From Myxococcales bacterium (GTDB lineage Bacteria; Myxococcota_A; Polyangia; Haliangiales; Haliangiaceae): 64,000 bases of DNA. Positions 50,583-59,754 of this stretch are shown here, piece after piece. Position numbers and translations under genes: made by a program. Position 1 is the stretch's first letter. Each line of letters begins with the position of its first letter. A model generated the notes under the pieces. It saw only the letters and a program-made list of their open reading frames with translations, did no database searches and was not told the DNA's origin. The stretch lies in NCBI GenBank assembly GCA_947483555.1, contig CANKMW010000006.1:1-64000 (forward strand). The letters run 5' to 3'.

Positions 50583-51734
50583 CTACCCGGTCGAACGGCC
50601 GGCCACGCGACGGAACAGCGCGGCGTACTGGGCCGCGATCTTGTCGACGTGGAAGTCCTGCGCCCGGGCCCGGCCGCGCTCGGCCAGGGACAGGGCAAGC
50701 GCGCGATCCCCGAGCACGCGGCGGATCGCCGCGGCAAGTGCGACTGGATCGGCGACGGGGACGAGCAGGCCGTTCACGCCGTCGGTGATGATCTCGCCGG
50801 GGCCGTGCGGACAGTCGGTGGCGAGCACCGGCGTGCCGACCGCCATCGCCTCGACCAGAACGTTGCCGAAGCCCTCGTAGAGCGACGGCAACACGAACAG
50901 GTCGGCAGCGGACATGTACGCGTACGGGTTGTGCCGGAACCCGAGGAGCCGTACCGCCTCACCGAGGCCGAGCCGCGCGATCTGAAGCTCGATCTCGCCA
51001 CGGTCGGGGCCATCGCCCAGGATCCACAGGTGCGCCCCGGTGGCGCGGTGGACTTGGGCGAATGCATCGAGGAGGTAAGGGTAGCCCTTCTGGCGCGCGA
51101 GCCGGCCGCACGCGACCACCAGCGGGTGCGGCACCGGCGGGGCGTCTGGATCGAGCGGCTCGGCCGCGCGCGGTGTCAGCTGGTCGTCGAGCCCGGCGTT
51201 GTGGATCACCGTTACCAGCGGCGCCACGGTCGGGATGTGATCGACCAGGTCGGTTGCGACGCCGTGGGACAGCGCGACGATGCCGTCGAGCCGCGGGTAG
51301 GTCCGCTTCACCAGCGCGAGGACGGTCCGCTTGACGAGGTGGGTCGTGTCGCCGAACTCCTGGCTCATCGTGTTCTGGACGCACGCGATCATCCTCGGGG
51401 CCGCCCGCGACCGGGCGACTGACATCGCCGCGACCACGTTCGCTCCGTCCATGAATGAGCAGACCACGTCGGGCGCGAGCGACCTCGCCAGGTGCCGGAG
51501 CGGCAGGGCGCCGATGACCAGTCCCGCGGTGCTGGAACGGACGCTCGCGGGCGCCAGGTGGTGCAGCCGGACCGGGGGCGCGAGCAGGCGCTCGTACTCG
51601 CCGCCGTGGCGGCAGACTGCGACGTCGACGCGAAACTCGGCCGGATCGAGCGCGTTCGCGATCCGCAGGGCCTGCATCTCGGCGCCGCCGCCCCCGAGTC
51701 GGGTCGTGAAGAAGAGCACGCGGATCGGTGCCAT
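50583..51734 (-). CDS. Family 4 glycosyltransferase
   Basis: 383 residues. The N-terminus RVLFFTTRLGGGGAEMQALR is a typical GT4 start. VSCAR-type insertions are absent. The C-domain has VVACGRLARQKGYPYLLDAF, with donor site EGFGNVLVEAMAVGTP and TDCPHGPGEIITDGVNGLLV. The last match suggests a GlcNAc or hexose transferase of the group that includes PglJ/PglH. It is 3 bp downstream of the methyltransferase at 51738 on the same strand. Confidence 0.9.
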   Translation of the reverse strand: MAPIRVLFFTTRLGGGGAEMQALRIANALDPAEFRVDVAVCRHGGEYERLLAPPVRLHHLAPASVRSSTAGLVIGALPLRHLARSLAPDVVCSFMDGANVVAAMSVARSRAAPRMIACVQNTMSQEFGDTTHLVKRTVLALVKRTYPRLDGIVALSHGVATDLVDHIPTVAPLVTVIHNAGLDDQLTPRAAEPLDPDAPPVPHPLVVACGRLARQKGYPYLLDAFAQVHRATGAHLWILGDGPDRGEIELQIARLGLGEAVRLLGFRHNPYAYMSAADLFVLPSLYEGFGNVLVEAMAVGTPVLATDCPHGPGEIITDGVNGLLVPVADPVALAAAIRRVLGDRALALSLAERGRARAQDFHVDKIAAQYAALFRRVAGRSTG

Positions 51735-51737
51735 CCC

Positions 51738-52562
51738 TCAGTTTCTCCGCGCGAGCACCAGCAAGTTGTGGTCGCCAACCAGGCTCTGGAACGTGCGCAT
51801 CATCCGCCGGGCGACGCGCCGGCGCAGCTTGCCGCCGGTGGTCGGCGTACGCATTCCGCGCGGTGGAAGGAACTCGAGCCCGCGGTAGCCGACGCGGGTC
51901 AGGAGCGCGGCCAGGCCGTCTTGCTGGAAATACTGCACGTGGCTCGGCGACTGCAGCAGCGCGCCCGCGACCCGCGGCACCGCCGCCGCGACCCGGACGC
52001 TCGCGGTCGACGTGCGCGGCGTCTTGATCAGCACAAGACCGCCCGGCGCGAGCAGTTCGAGCGCGCGGCAGAGGAAGCTCGCCGGATCCGGCAAGTGCTC
52101 GACGACGTCCCAGAACGTCACCAGCTCGAACCGCCGATCCGGCCCGATGACGTCCTCGGACCGGAAGTCGCCGATCCGGGCGTCGAGCCCGCGCCGGCGG
52201 CACATCTCGCCGGCGGCCGGCGACACGTCGACGCCGATGGCCTGGTAGCCGGCATCGCGGGCAATCGCCAGGAACTCGCCGTTGCCGCAGCCGACGTCGA
52301 GGAGGCGGGCCGGCGGCGGCACGCGCCTGATCAGCTCGTCGGTGACCAGCCGGGTCGCCTCGCTGCGGAAGACCGGGTCATCGCGGAACCCGGCGTAGTG
52401 ATCGTTGTAGAGCGCCTCGATCGTCGCCGGTGCCTCGATCTGCAGGAAGCTGTGGCCGCAGTCACGGCAGCGCCGCAAGGGATGGTCGCGGATACGAGCG
52501 AGGGCGACCGTCGAGGCGCCAGCACAGATCGGGCACGCCGACGATGCATCATGACCTGTCAT
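51738..52562 (-). CDS. Class I SAM-dependent methyltransferase with N-terminal zinc knuckle
   Basis: 274 residues from ATG at 52562. It begins with CPICAGA and RRCRDCGHSFLQIE, a CxxC pair on each side that should bind zinc. The SAM domain follows: RLLDVGCGNGEFLAIARDAG, VIGPDRRFELVTFWDVVEHL and ALELLAPGGLVLIKTPRT. Enzymes of this layout modify sugars or lipids in polysaccharide loci. A 43-bp gap separates it from the divergent PIG-L gene. Confidence 0.88.
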   Translation of the reverse strand: MTGHDASSACPICAGASTVALARIRDHPLRRCRDCGHSFLQIEAPATIEALYNDHYAGFRDDPVFRSEATRLVTDELIRRVPPPARLLDVGCGNGEFLAIARDAGYQAIGVDVSPAAGEMCRRRGLDARIGDFRSEDVIGPDRRFELVTFWDVVEHLPDPASFLCRALELLAPGGLVLIKTPRTSTASVRVAAAVPRVAGALLQSPSHVQYFQQDGLAALLTRVGYRGLEFLPPRGMRTPTTGGKLRRRVARRMMRTFQSLVGDHNLLVLARRN

Positions 52563-52605
52563 CGCGTGGTGCGGGTATACTGCGTCCGTCCTCGATGGTC
52601 CATCC

Positions 52606-53268
52606 ATGAGAGTCCTCGTCCTCGCCTCCCATCCCGACGATGAGCTGCTAGGTGTCGGCGGCACGATCGCCCGCCACGCTGACGAGGGTGACGACGTCTC
52701 GCTCGTCGTGTGTTCCGAGGGCGCGACCGCCCGCTACGAACCGGAGGCCGCCACTGCGCTGCAGGACAGCGGGCGCCAGGCCGCCCGCGTGCTCGGCGCG
52801 CGAAATATCCGCTTTCTCGGCATGCGGGACCAGCACCTCGATGCTCTGCCGATCCTGACCGTGATCCGTGCGGTCGAGGCGGTGGTGCGCGAGTTCGCGC
52901 CCGACGTGGTCTACACTCATCACTGGGGCGACGTGAACCGTGATCACAAGGTCGTGGGCGAGGCGGTGATGGTCGCGTGTCGACCGGTCGGCGAGAACTA
53001 CCCGCGCGCCGTGTACCTGTTCGAAACTCCGTCATCGACGGAATGGAGCTGGCCCGACCCAGCGTCCGCGTTTGTTCCCAACCACTTCGTCGACGTTTCG
53101 TCGACCCTCGAGCGCAAGCTCCAAGCGATGGCCTGCTACCCGACCGAACTCCGCCCGGAACCGCATCCGCGCTCTCTTGCCGCGCTGCGCAGCCGCGCGG
53201 CCTACTGGGGGCAAATCATCGGCCGCGCCCACGCAGAGGCGTTCGTCGTCGCCCGTCAGGTCCGTTGA
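52606..53268 (+). CDS. PIG-L family N-acetylglucosamine deacetylase
   Basis: 220 residues. The zinc site ASHPDDE (about 7-13) is at the N-terminus, THHWGDVNRDH supplies the third ligand, and FETPSSTEWSWPDP is the usual loop. It deacetylates GlcNAc on lipid- or nucleotide-linked substrates and has relatives in LmbE, BshB and PIG-L. It is the only plus-strand gene between 50 and 54 kb and overlaps the convergent WecA-like gene by 13 bp. Confidence 0.9.
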   Translation: MRVLVLASHPDDELLGVGGTIARHADEGDDVSLVVCSEGATARYEPEAATALQDSGRQAARVLGARNIRFLGMRDQHLDALPILTVIRAVEAVVREFAPDVVYTHHWGDVNRDHKVVGEAVMVACRPVGENYPRAVYLFETPSSTEWSWPDPASAFVPNHFVDVSSTLERKLQAMACYPTELRPEPHPRSLAALRSRAAYWGQIIGRAHAEAFVVARQVR

Positions 53269-54320
53269 GCGCCGGCGCGCGCGACCCGGCGCTCGGCGCG
53301 TCGCGTGACGCCGACGATCACGAGCAGGCTCGCTGGCACAACGACCAGCGCGGTCGCCTGCATCACGGGGGAGCCGCGCAGGATCGCCAGCGCCCCGGCA
53401 CCGCCCGCCGCGGTCAGCGCGACGTAGAGGACGCGGACCCGATGGTGGGGCCACCCGGCGAGTGCGAGCCGCTGGTAGAAGTGGGTCCGGTGGGGCCGAA
53501 GGGCCAAGCCACGCAGGGCGCGCCGGACGACGGTGAACGTCGCGTCGAACCCGAAGCTACCGAGTACGAGCCCGCTCGCGACCAACGGCACGCCGGCGAC
53601 ATCGTCACGGGCAAGCGCGATCGCGAGGCCACCGAGCAACGCACCCGCGAACAGGCTACCGCCGTCGCCCATGAAGATCCGCGCGGGCGGCAGGTTGTAG
53701 CGGAGGAATCCGAGCAGTGCGGCCGCGGCCGCCACGGCGGGTGCACCGACCGCGGCGGCGCCGCCGAGCAGCGCGAACCCGGCCATACAAGTAAAGAAGA
53801 CCGCGCCGCACTCCGCGGCGAGCGCGTCGATCCCGTCCATGAAGTTGAAGACGTTCGCCATCCACACCAGCCACAGGACGCAGAGCGGCATCGCGAGCGG
53901 ACCGAGCGCGAGCGTTCCCAGCGGCGGCACCGCCACGTTCGACATCCGCAACCCGAGCGCGACCGCGGCGCTCGCCGCGACCAGCTGGATGGCGAGTTTC
54001 ATCCTCGGCGACAGCGCGCGGTGGTCGTCGATCAGGCCGATGAGCCCGTTGGGAAGCGCCCACACCAGCACGAGGACGGTGAGCAGGCGGCGCTCGACCG
54101 GACCCCCGAGCGCGACGGCGATTGGTAGCGCCGCGACTCCGGCGACCACGATCCCGATCCCGCCGCCGCGTGGGGTCGGGGCAGCGTGGAGCCGGCGAGT
54201 ATCAGGCAGGTCGAACGGCAGGGCGCCGCGGCGCGCGCGGACGAGCATGCCGGCGGCGCCGCCGAGGCCGGCCGTCAGCCCCACCGCACCGGAGAGTACC
54301 AGCCATGTGACGGGGCTCAT
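53256..54320 (-). CDS. MraY/WecA/WbpL-family undecaprenyl-phosphate N-acetylhexosamine-1-phosphate transferase
   Basis: 354 residues from ATG at 54320 with about 10-11 transmembrane helices. Signatures: LPDTRRLHAAPTPRGGGIGI, GLIDDHRALSPRMKLAIQL with the Asp pair, NVFNFMDGIDALAAECGAVF with the DGID block, RIFMGDGGSLFAGALLGGLA with the Mg Asp, and the HxH-like HRTHFYQRLALAGW. It starts a repeat unit by loading a HexNAc-type sugar onto undecaprenyl phosphate. It is coupled (ATGA) to the polymerase gene. Confidence 0.92.
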   Translation of the reverse strand: MSPVTWLVLSGAVGLTAGLGGAAGMLVRARRGALPFDLPDTRRLHAAPTPRGGGIGIVVAGVAALPIAVALGGPVERRLLTVLVLVWALPNGLIGLIDDHRALSPRMKLAIQLVAASAAVALGLRMSNVAVPPLGTLALGPLAMPLCVLWLVWMANVFNFMDGIDALAAECGAVFFTCMAGFALLGGAAAVGAPAVAAAAALLGFLRYNLPPARIFMGDGGSLFAGALLGGLAIALARDDVAGVPLVASGLVLGSFGFDATFTVVRRALRGLALRPHRTHFYQRLALAGWPHHRVRVLYVALTAAGGAGALAILRGSPVMQATALVVVPASLLVIVGVTRRAERRVARAGAQRT

Positions 54321-55759
54321 GGCGGCACGGGGAGCGGGCCGCGCCGCGCCGGGCCGCTGCCGAAACCGAGGGCGCCGACCCCGACAAGGATTACCAGCAT
54401 CGGCACCTGGACCAGCAACCACTGCACGAACGAGAGACCCGACGGATCCCGGAAAAGGAGGAGGGCCGACGCGAACAGCGCGATCATGGCGGGCTGCCTA
54501 GGGTGCCGCATGTACGCGCGAGCGAGCCAGTTGTGGAAGATGCCGAACGCGACGAAGACCGCAATCACGCCCGGGATATGGAAGTTCCAGTACGCCTCGC
54601 CGACCCCGCCAGCTGGTACGCCGGCGTCCAGGCCGAAAAACACGCGCCCGACTTGCCCATCGATGAGGGTGGGTTTCTCCGGGAACAGCCCGCGCGGGAT
54701 TGGCAGGGTCACGATCGCGAGGTACGAGCTCCCGTAGAGCAGCGGCACCTCGTCGGGGACGCGCGCGAAGATCGGGAGCGCGCCATCGGAGTTGGTCGCC
54801 CGTTCTGCAAGTTCTCCCTGCCCACCGATGACGCTCTCGACGATTGGCGTCTCTGTCGCCGCGTCCCAGTCGGCCTCACCGTACCACCCGCTCCGGCGGA
54901 AGCTGCCGAGGACCGTGATTGCGTACAGGGCCACCACCGCGAGTGCGACGATTCGTAGGTACGGGACGCGTTGCTCCCACATCATCCAGATCATGAGGCC
55001 GACGATGACGGCGTAGACGCCCGTGCTGCGGCTCCCGGTGAGCAGGAACGACAGCGCCAGTGTCAGCAGGACGACGATCCAGAACAGCGGTGACCGGACC
55101 GCATCTCGGCGCAACGCGATCCAGATCCAACACACCGGAATCCCGAGTTGGACGATCGCGAACCAGTAGTGCTGACCGGCGATCTGCTCGTGGCGGCCCC
55201 CGGCCCAGCTCATGATGTGCGCATTGAGGCCACCCTGTCCGGCGATGTACGCGCCGAACGCCACCAGCGAGATCAGGGACACCACGAGGAGCTTCGGGAC
55301 CAGCGACCGCGGTGAACCGAACCAGATCCGCGGCACGGGCAGGCGCGGGCCGAAAATGTACCCGACGTAATACGAAGCGACCGCAAGCGAGTGAAGGAGG
55401 AGCTGGAACTCGATCAGCTCGCTGAGCTCGTCCGCAGACGCGGGCAGAGCCCGATGCCAGTCGAGGCCCCAAGAGTACATCGCGAAGCGGCGGAGCAGAT
55501 CGACCATGCGCATGATCGACGAGAACACCAGCGGGTGGAACCAGCCGACCGACGAGCGCAGGAAGAGCAGTGGCGCTGTGACAAGGCCGAGGTAGAGCGC
55601 CAGCGTGGCGGGGATCCAGTCCTCGGTCGGGGTCGGATCCTGGGAGCGCGCGATCAGGATCATCACCAGGTACGCGGCGAAGGTGGAGAGCAAGACCAGG
55701 CGCTGACGGTGGCTCAGCGCCAGGAACGGGGTCGCGTTCGCGTCCGCGGTCCTACGCAT
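54317..55759 (-). CDS. Wzy-like O-antigen/oligosaccharide repeat unit polymerase
   Basis: 480 residues from ATG at 55759, 11-12 predicted helices with a large periplasmic loop (about residues 280-385 with RRSGWYGEADWDAATETPI). It resembles the oligosaccharide repeat unit polymerase group (Wzy): YIAGQGGLNAHIMSWAGGRH and LLTGSRSTGVYAVIVGLMIW are in positions typical of it. LPIPRGLFPEKPTLIDG before the C-terminal helices is another shared element. It overlaps the reductase gene by 8 bp and the WecA-like gene by 4 bp. Confidence 0.85.
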   Translation of the reverse strand: MRRTADANATPFLALSHRQRLVLLSTFAAYLVMILIARSQDPTPTEDWIPATLALYLGLVTAPLLFLRSSVGWFHPLVFSSIMRMVDLLRRFAMYSWGLDWHRALPASADELSELIEFQLLLHSLAVASYYVGYIFGPRLPVPRIWFGSPRSLVPKLLVVSLISLVAFGAYIAGQGGLNAHIMSWAGGRHEQIAGQHYWFAIVQLGIPVCWIWIALRRDAVRSPLFWIVVLLTLALSFLLTGSRSTGVYAVIVGLMIWMMWEQRVPYLRIVALAVVALYAITVLGSFRRSGWYGEADWDAATETPIVESVIGGQGELAERATNSDGALPIFARVPDEVPLLYGSSYLAIVTLPIPRGLFPEKPTLIDGQVGRVFFGLDAGVPAGGVGEAYWNFHIPGVIAVFVAFGIFHNWLARAYMRHPRQPAMIALFASALLLFRDPSGLSFVQWLLVQVPMLVILVGVGALGFGSGPARRGPLPVPP

Positions 55760-56684
55760 GCAGGCGCTCCCCACCACGGTACCAGGCAACAGTGGTCCGG
55801 ATCGCCTCGGACCATGAGACCCGCGGCCGGTATCCGAGGGTCTCATCGAGTGCCGCGCCCGAGAATACCGTGGACCGCGTCAGACCGCGGACGCGCTCGT
55901 GCCAGCTGGGCCCGGCGGGTGCGCGACCCGCGCGTCCAACGACGTCAGCGAGGGCGGCCGCCGTGAGGACCGGCCAACGGGGGAGCGCGAGCGGCGGCCG
56001 CCGGCCCAGCGCGCGCGCTATCTCCGCGACGATCTCGGCCTGCGTCGGCGCCGGCTCGTCGGTGGCGATCCACGTGCCGGTCAGGTCGCGCCGCACGATG
56101 CCCTCGAGGATCCGGTCGGCGAGATTCTCGACGTAGATCATCGACTTGCGATTGCTGCCGGGGCCGACGATCAGCCCGAGTCGGCGATCAACCATGCGAA
56201 TCAACGCCACGACGTTGCCGCGATCGGACCGACCGTAGACCACGGCCGGCCGGAGGACCAGAACCTCGGGGCAACTCGCCACCGCGACTGCCTCGGCCTC
56301 GAGCTTGGCGCGACCGTACTCGGACTGATCGAACACCGCAACCGTCGAGGTCACCACGAGACGTGCGCCGAGGCCGGCCGCGACAACCGCGACCGTGCCG
56401 GTCCCGCCGACGATGCTCGACCGCAACTCGGCCCGATCGCCGTCGTCGCGGGGCACACGGTGGACCCAACCGGCGAGGTGGACGATCGCGTCGCAGCCCG
56501 CTGCGACACGCGCGACCGCCGCCCGATCGCGGACATCGCAGACCGCGACCTCCACGCCGTCGGCCCACGGCGCAGCAGGCGCGTGGCGTGCAAGACCGCG
56601 GACGTGCCAGCCGCGCTGCTGCGCTGCGGCGACGACCGCACGGCCGATGCAGCCGGTCGCCCCGGTGACGAGCAGCTCCGTCAT
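55752..56684 (-). CDS. WbpV/WreQ-like nucleotide-sugar 4-reductase (extended SDR)
   Basis: 310 residues. TGATGCIGRAVVAAAQQRGW is the Rossmann loop; VTSTVAVFDQSEYGRAK holds the catalytic YGRAK, and the sugar-binding region is VLRPAVVYGRSDRGNVVALI. It follows the order seen in O-antigen loci: a dehydratase (57862), a reductase (this gene) and a WbpL-like initiator (53256). In those systems the reductase makes UDP-QuiNAc or UDP-FucNAc from the 4-keto intermediate. The subgroup assignment is inference. Confidence 0.85.
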   Translation of the reverse strand: MTELLVTGATGCIGRAVVAAAQQRGWHVRGLARHAPAAPWADGVEVAVCDVRDRAAVARVAAGCDAIVHLAGWVHRVPRDDGDRAELRSSIVGGTGTVAVVAAGLGARLVVTSTVAVFDQSEYGRAKLEAEAVAVASCPEVLVLRPAVVYGRSDRGNVVALIRMVDRRLGLIVGPGSNRKSMIYVENLADRILEGIVRRDLTGTWIATDEPAPTQAEIVAEIARALGRRPPLALPRWPVLTAAALADVVGRAGRAPAGPSWHERVRGLTRSTVFSGAALDETLGYRPRVSWSEAIRTTVAWYRGGERLHA

Positions 56685-57865
56685 CGGGCGAGCAGCTCCT
56701 CATAGAGCGCCTCGATCGCGCGGACCATGGTTTCGCCGTCGAACATGCGCCGGGTCAGTCTCCGACCGTTATCGGCGAGCCGTCGCGCCTCGGCGGGCCG
56801 GTCGAGCAAATCCAGGATCGCCCGCGCGAGCGCGTCGGCGCGCCCGCGCGGGTAGAGCAGGCCAGTCTCGCCATGGTGGACGACCTCGGGGATGCCGAAG
56901 ATCTCCGGCGCGACAACCGGCACGCCGACCAGCATGGCCTCGGTCAGCGCGCGCCCGACGCCCTCCCACAGGGACGACAGGGCGAACACGTCCGCGACCC
57001 GCAGGATCGCGGGGACGTCGTGCCGGGTTCCGAGGAGCCGGACCTTGGCGTCGATCCGTAACTCCGCGATCTGGGCGCGCAGCCGCGGCTCGAGATCGCC
57101 CGCGCCGACCAGCACCAGCACCGCTTCGGGGTGGGAGCGGGCGACCTCGGCGAACGCCGACACCAGGATATGTGGCGCCTTGGCGGCGTCGAGCCGGCCG
57201 ACGAAGACAACGACCTTCGCCCCGGGCGCGAGCGAAAGCTCCGCGCGCACGCGCTGCGGATCCCAGACGCCGTCGAGCCGCTCGACGTCGATGCCGCTGT
57301 AGATCGTGCGGGTGCGCTCGGCGTCGACCAGGCCGAGCGCGACGATCTGCCGGCGCGTGGTCTCGCTGACCGCGATCATGTGATCGGTGCATCTGCCAGC
57401 GACCCTCTCGGCGAACTCGAACACCCGGCGTTTCCACGGCGGCATCAGATCGTGCAGGCCGGTCGGGCCGTGCATGGTGTGCACGATCGCGGGCACGCCA
57501 GCGATCCGCGCCGCCAGGCGCCCGAGCACGCCGGCCTTGCTGCTGTGGGTGTGGACGACGTCGAACCGCTCGCGCCGCAGGAGTTGGACGATGTCGTACA
57601 GTGCCGCGCTGTCGCGGCGCGGCGAGATCGGGTTGAAAAGGTTGGCCAGTGGATGGAATCCGTCGGCGACTTGACGCGCTCGCTCGGCCCACTCGCCGCT
57701 CGGGTTACCGGCGACGTGGACGCAGTAGCGGTCGCGCCGGCGTTTCTCGACGGTGAGCAGCGTGTTGTCCTGTGCACCGCCGACGATCAGGCGCGTGATC
57801 AGGTGTAGGACCTTGATGCGCGACGGCGAGGCAGCAGGCACGGATCTGTCGCGTGCCGCGTTCAC
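56681..57865 (-). CDS. Family 4 glycosyltransferase
   Basis: 394 residues from GTG at 57865, overlapping the dehydratase stop (GTGA). N-domain RIKVLHLITRLIVGGAQDNT, VVHTHSSKAGVLGRLAARIA, AIVHTMHGPTGL; C-domain KVVVFVGRLDAAKAPHILVS; donor site EGVGRALTEAMLVGVP. It resembles WbpY/WsaF-like enzymes that add the second sugar after the initiating N-acetylhexosamine. Its ATGA-type overlap with the reductase gene suggests the pair work in one pathway. Confidence 0.9.
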   Translation of the reverse strand: MNAARDRSVPAASPSRIKVLHLITRLIVGGAQDNTLLTVEKRRRDRYCVHVAGNPSGEWAERARQVADGFHPLANLFNPISPRRDSAALYDIVQLLRRERFDVVHTHSSKAGVLGRLAARIAGVPAIVHTMHGPTGLHDLMPPWKRRVFEFAERVAGRCTDHMIAVSETTRRQIVALGLVDAERTRTIYSGIDVERLDGVWDPQRVRAELSLAPGAKVVVFVGRLDAAKAPHILVSAFAEVARSHPEAVLVLVGAGDLEPRLRAQIAELRIDAKVRLLGTRHDVPAILRVADVFALSSLWEGVGRALTEAMLVGVPVVAPEIFGIPEVVHHGETGLLYPRGRADALARAILDLLDRPAEARRLADNGRRLTRRMFDGETMVRAIEALYEELLAR

Positions 57866-59748
57866 GACACCACGGGGTGCTCGCCGGTCGCGGGCAGGGC
57901 CGGCTGCGAGTAGCCGATCTCGAGCTCGCGCAGCACGTCGCGGACACCCTCGTGCTCCTCGCCGCTGACCAGGAACTTGAGGCGTTCGAGGGTCATCGCC
58001 AGCCGTGCCGCGTCGACCCGCTGCGGCTCCAGCCGCGAGATCTTGCGGAGCGTGGTCGGCGCCATCGTCTCCTCCTCGGTCCGCAACTCCTCGTACAGCT
58101 TCTCGCCTGCCCGGGTGCCGATAATCTTGATCGGAACCCGCTCCTCGGTCGTGCCCGAGAGCTGGATCATCTGGCGCGCGAGATCGATGATGCGGACCGG
58201 GCGGCCCATGTCGAGGAGAAATACCTCGCCGTGCCGGCCTTGGGTCGCCGCCTGCAACACGAGGTTCGACGCCTCTGGGATGGTCATGAAGTAGCGGGTG
58301 GCCTCTGGATGGGTCACGGTGACCGGCCCGCCGTTCCGGATCTGCTCGCGGAAGATCGGCACCACGCTACCGCGGCTACCCAGCACGTTGCCGAACCGGA
58401 CGCACGAGAACCGCGTCTTGCTCGATTGCGCGACCAGCTGCACGACCATTTCGGCTAGACGCTTGGACGCGCCCATCACGCTGGTCGGCCGGACTGCCTT
58501 GTCGGTCGAGATCAGGAGAAATGACTCGCACCCGTGCCGATCGGCGAGCTCCGCGAGGCTGCGCGTGCCGAAAACGTTGTTACGCACCGCCGCGGCCGGG
58601 AACTGCTCCATCACCGGCACGTGCTTGAACGCCGCGGCGTGAACGACGACCTCGGGCTGCAGCTCGCGGAAGAGCTTCTCGAGGTGTTTGGGGTCGGTGA
58701 TGTCGGCCAGCACCGGCACGCAGGCCGCGCCCAGGCGCGGCTTGAGCTCGCGGTGGATCTCGAACAGACCGTTCTCGTCCCGTTCCAGCAAAAACAGCTT
58801 GCCGGGGCGCATCATCGACAGCTGGCGGCACAGCTCGCCACCGATCGATCCGCCGGCGCCGGTGACCAGAATGCGCTTACCTCCGTAGACGCCGATCAGC
58901 GCCTCGAGGGACATCGACGGCGAGACCGGCTCGCGACTGAGTAGGTCCTCGATGCGGACCTCGCGCAGCGCCTCGGCCTGGCCGCCGCGGTCGATCGCCT
59001 CGAAGAAGCCGGGGACGATGCGCAGGTCGAGACGCAGCTCGCGCGACGCATCGTTGATCTCGAGGATGCGAGCCGCGGCGATCGCGTTGCTGGTGATGAT
59101 GATCTGCTTCGCGCCGGTCTGGGTGGCCACTCGGCGCAGGTCGTCGATCGCGCCGAGCACCCGACGGCCGTGGATTTCCATGCCAAACTTGCCTCGATCA
59201 TCGTCGAGGTAACCAATGACCTTGACGCCGAACGATGGGTGGCGCTGGGCTTCCTTGGCGATCAGGAGTGCGTTCTCGCCAGCGCCGACCAGGAGCGTCG
59301 GCACCAGGCTGTCGCGCGGCGCCGGCGGCTTGCCGTGCCGCTCGTGGACGATGCGGCGCAGCAGGCGCGTGGCCGACATCCCGAGGAACGTCAACAACCC
59401 CTCGAGGATGATGATGCTGATCGGCACACGCCATAGCCAGACGTGCACGGGCAGGAGCAGGCGTAGCGCGAGCAGCACCACGCTCACCGCGGCGACCGAG
59501 CGGACGAACAGGAGCGCCTCGCGTACGCCGACGTAACGCCAGACGACCCGATAGATCCCGACCGACCAATGGACCGCGGCACGCACTATCACGATCAGCG
59601 GCGCGACCCCGATCATCTGTTGCCATGCCACCTCCGGCACGGCGCCCTCGAACCGCAGCAGGTACGCGATCACCAGCGCGACGACACAGATGGTGCCATC
59701 GATCGCAACCTGACCGGTCCGGGTCTGGAGCGGACTGAGCACCCTCAT
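57862..59748 (-). CDS. Membrane-bound UDP-N-acetylglucosamine 4,6-dehydratase (WbpM/FlaA1/CapD/PglF type)
   Basis: 628 residues. The N-terminal four helices (about residues 15-120) are followed by a CoA-binding-like Rossmann domain (LLVGAGENALLIAKEAQRHP) and the SDR domain with VTGAGGSIGGELCRQL at about 293. LLISTDKAVRPTSVMGASKR carries the Met/Lys variant of the catalytic YxxxK seen in this family. HAAAFKHVPVMEQFP and RFGNVLGSRGSVVPIFREQI are family signatures. It makes the UDP-4-keto-6-deoxy-HexNAc for the reductase at 55752. Confidence 0.94.
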   Translation of the reverse strand: MRVLSPLQTRTGQVAIDGTICVVALVIAYLLRFEGAVPEVAWQQMIGVAPLIVIVRAAVHWSVGIYRVVWRYVGVREALLFVRSVAAVSVVLLALRLLLPVHVWLWRVPISIIILEGLLTFLGMSATRLLRRIVHERHGKPPAPRDSLVPTLLVGAGENALLIAKEAQRHPSFGVKVIGYLDDDRGKFGMEIHGRRVLGAIDDLRRVATQTGAKQIIITSNAIAAARILEINDASRELRLDLRIVPGFFEAIDRGGQAEALREVRIEDLLSREPVSPSMSLEALIGVYGGKRILVTGAGGSIGGELCRQLSMMRPGKLFLLERDENGLFEIHRELKPRLGAACVPVLADITDPKHLEKLFRELQPEVVVHAAAFKHVPVMEQFPAAAVRNNVFGTRSLAELADRHGCESFLLISTDKAVRPTSVMGASKRLAEMVVQLVAQSSKTRFSCVRFGNVLGSRGSVVPIFREQIRNGGPVTVTHPEATRYFMTIPEASNLVLQAATQGRHGEVFLLDMGRPVRIIDLARQMIQLSGTTEERVPIKIIGTRAGEKLYEELRTEEETMAPTTLRKISRLEPQRVDAARLAMTLERLKFLVSGEEHEGVRDVLRELEIGYSQPALPATGEHPVVS

Positions 59749-59754
59749 GGTGAC

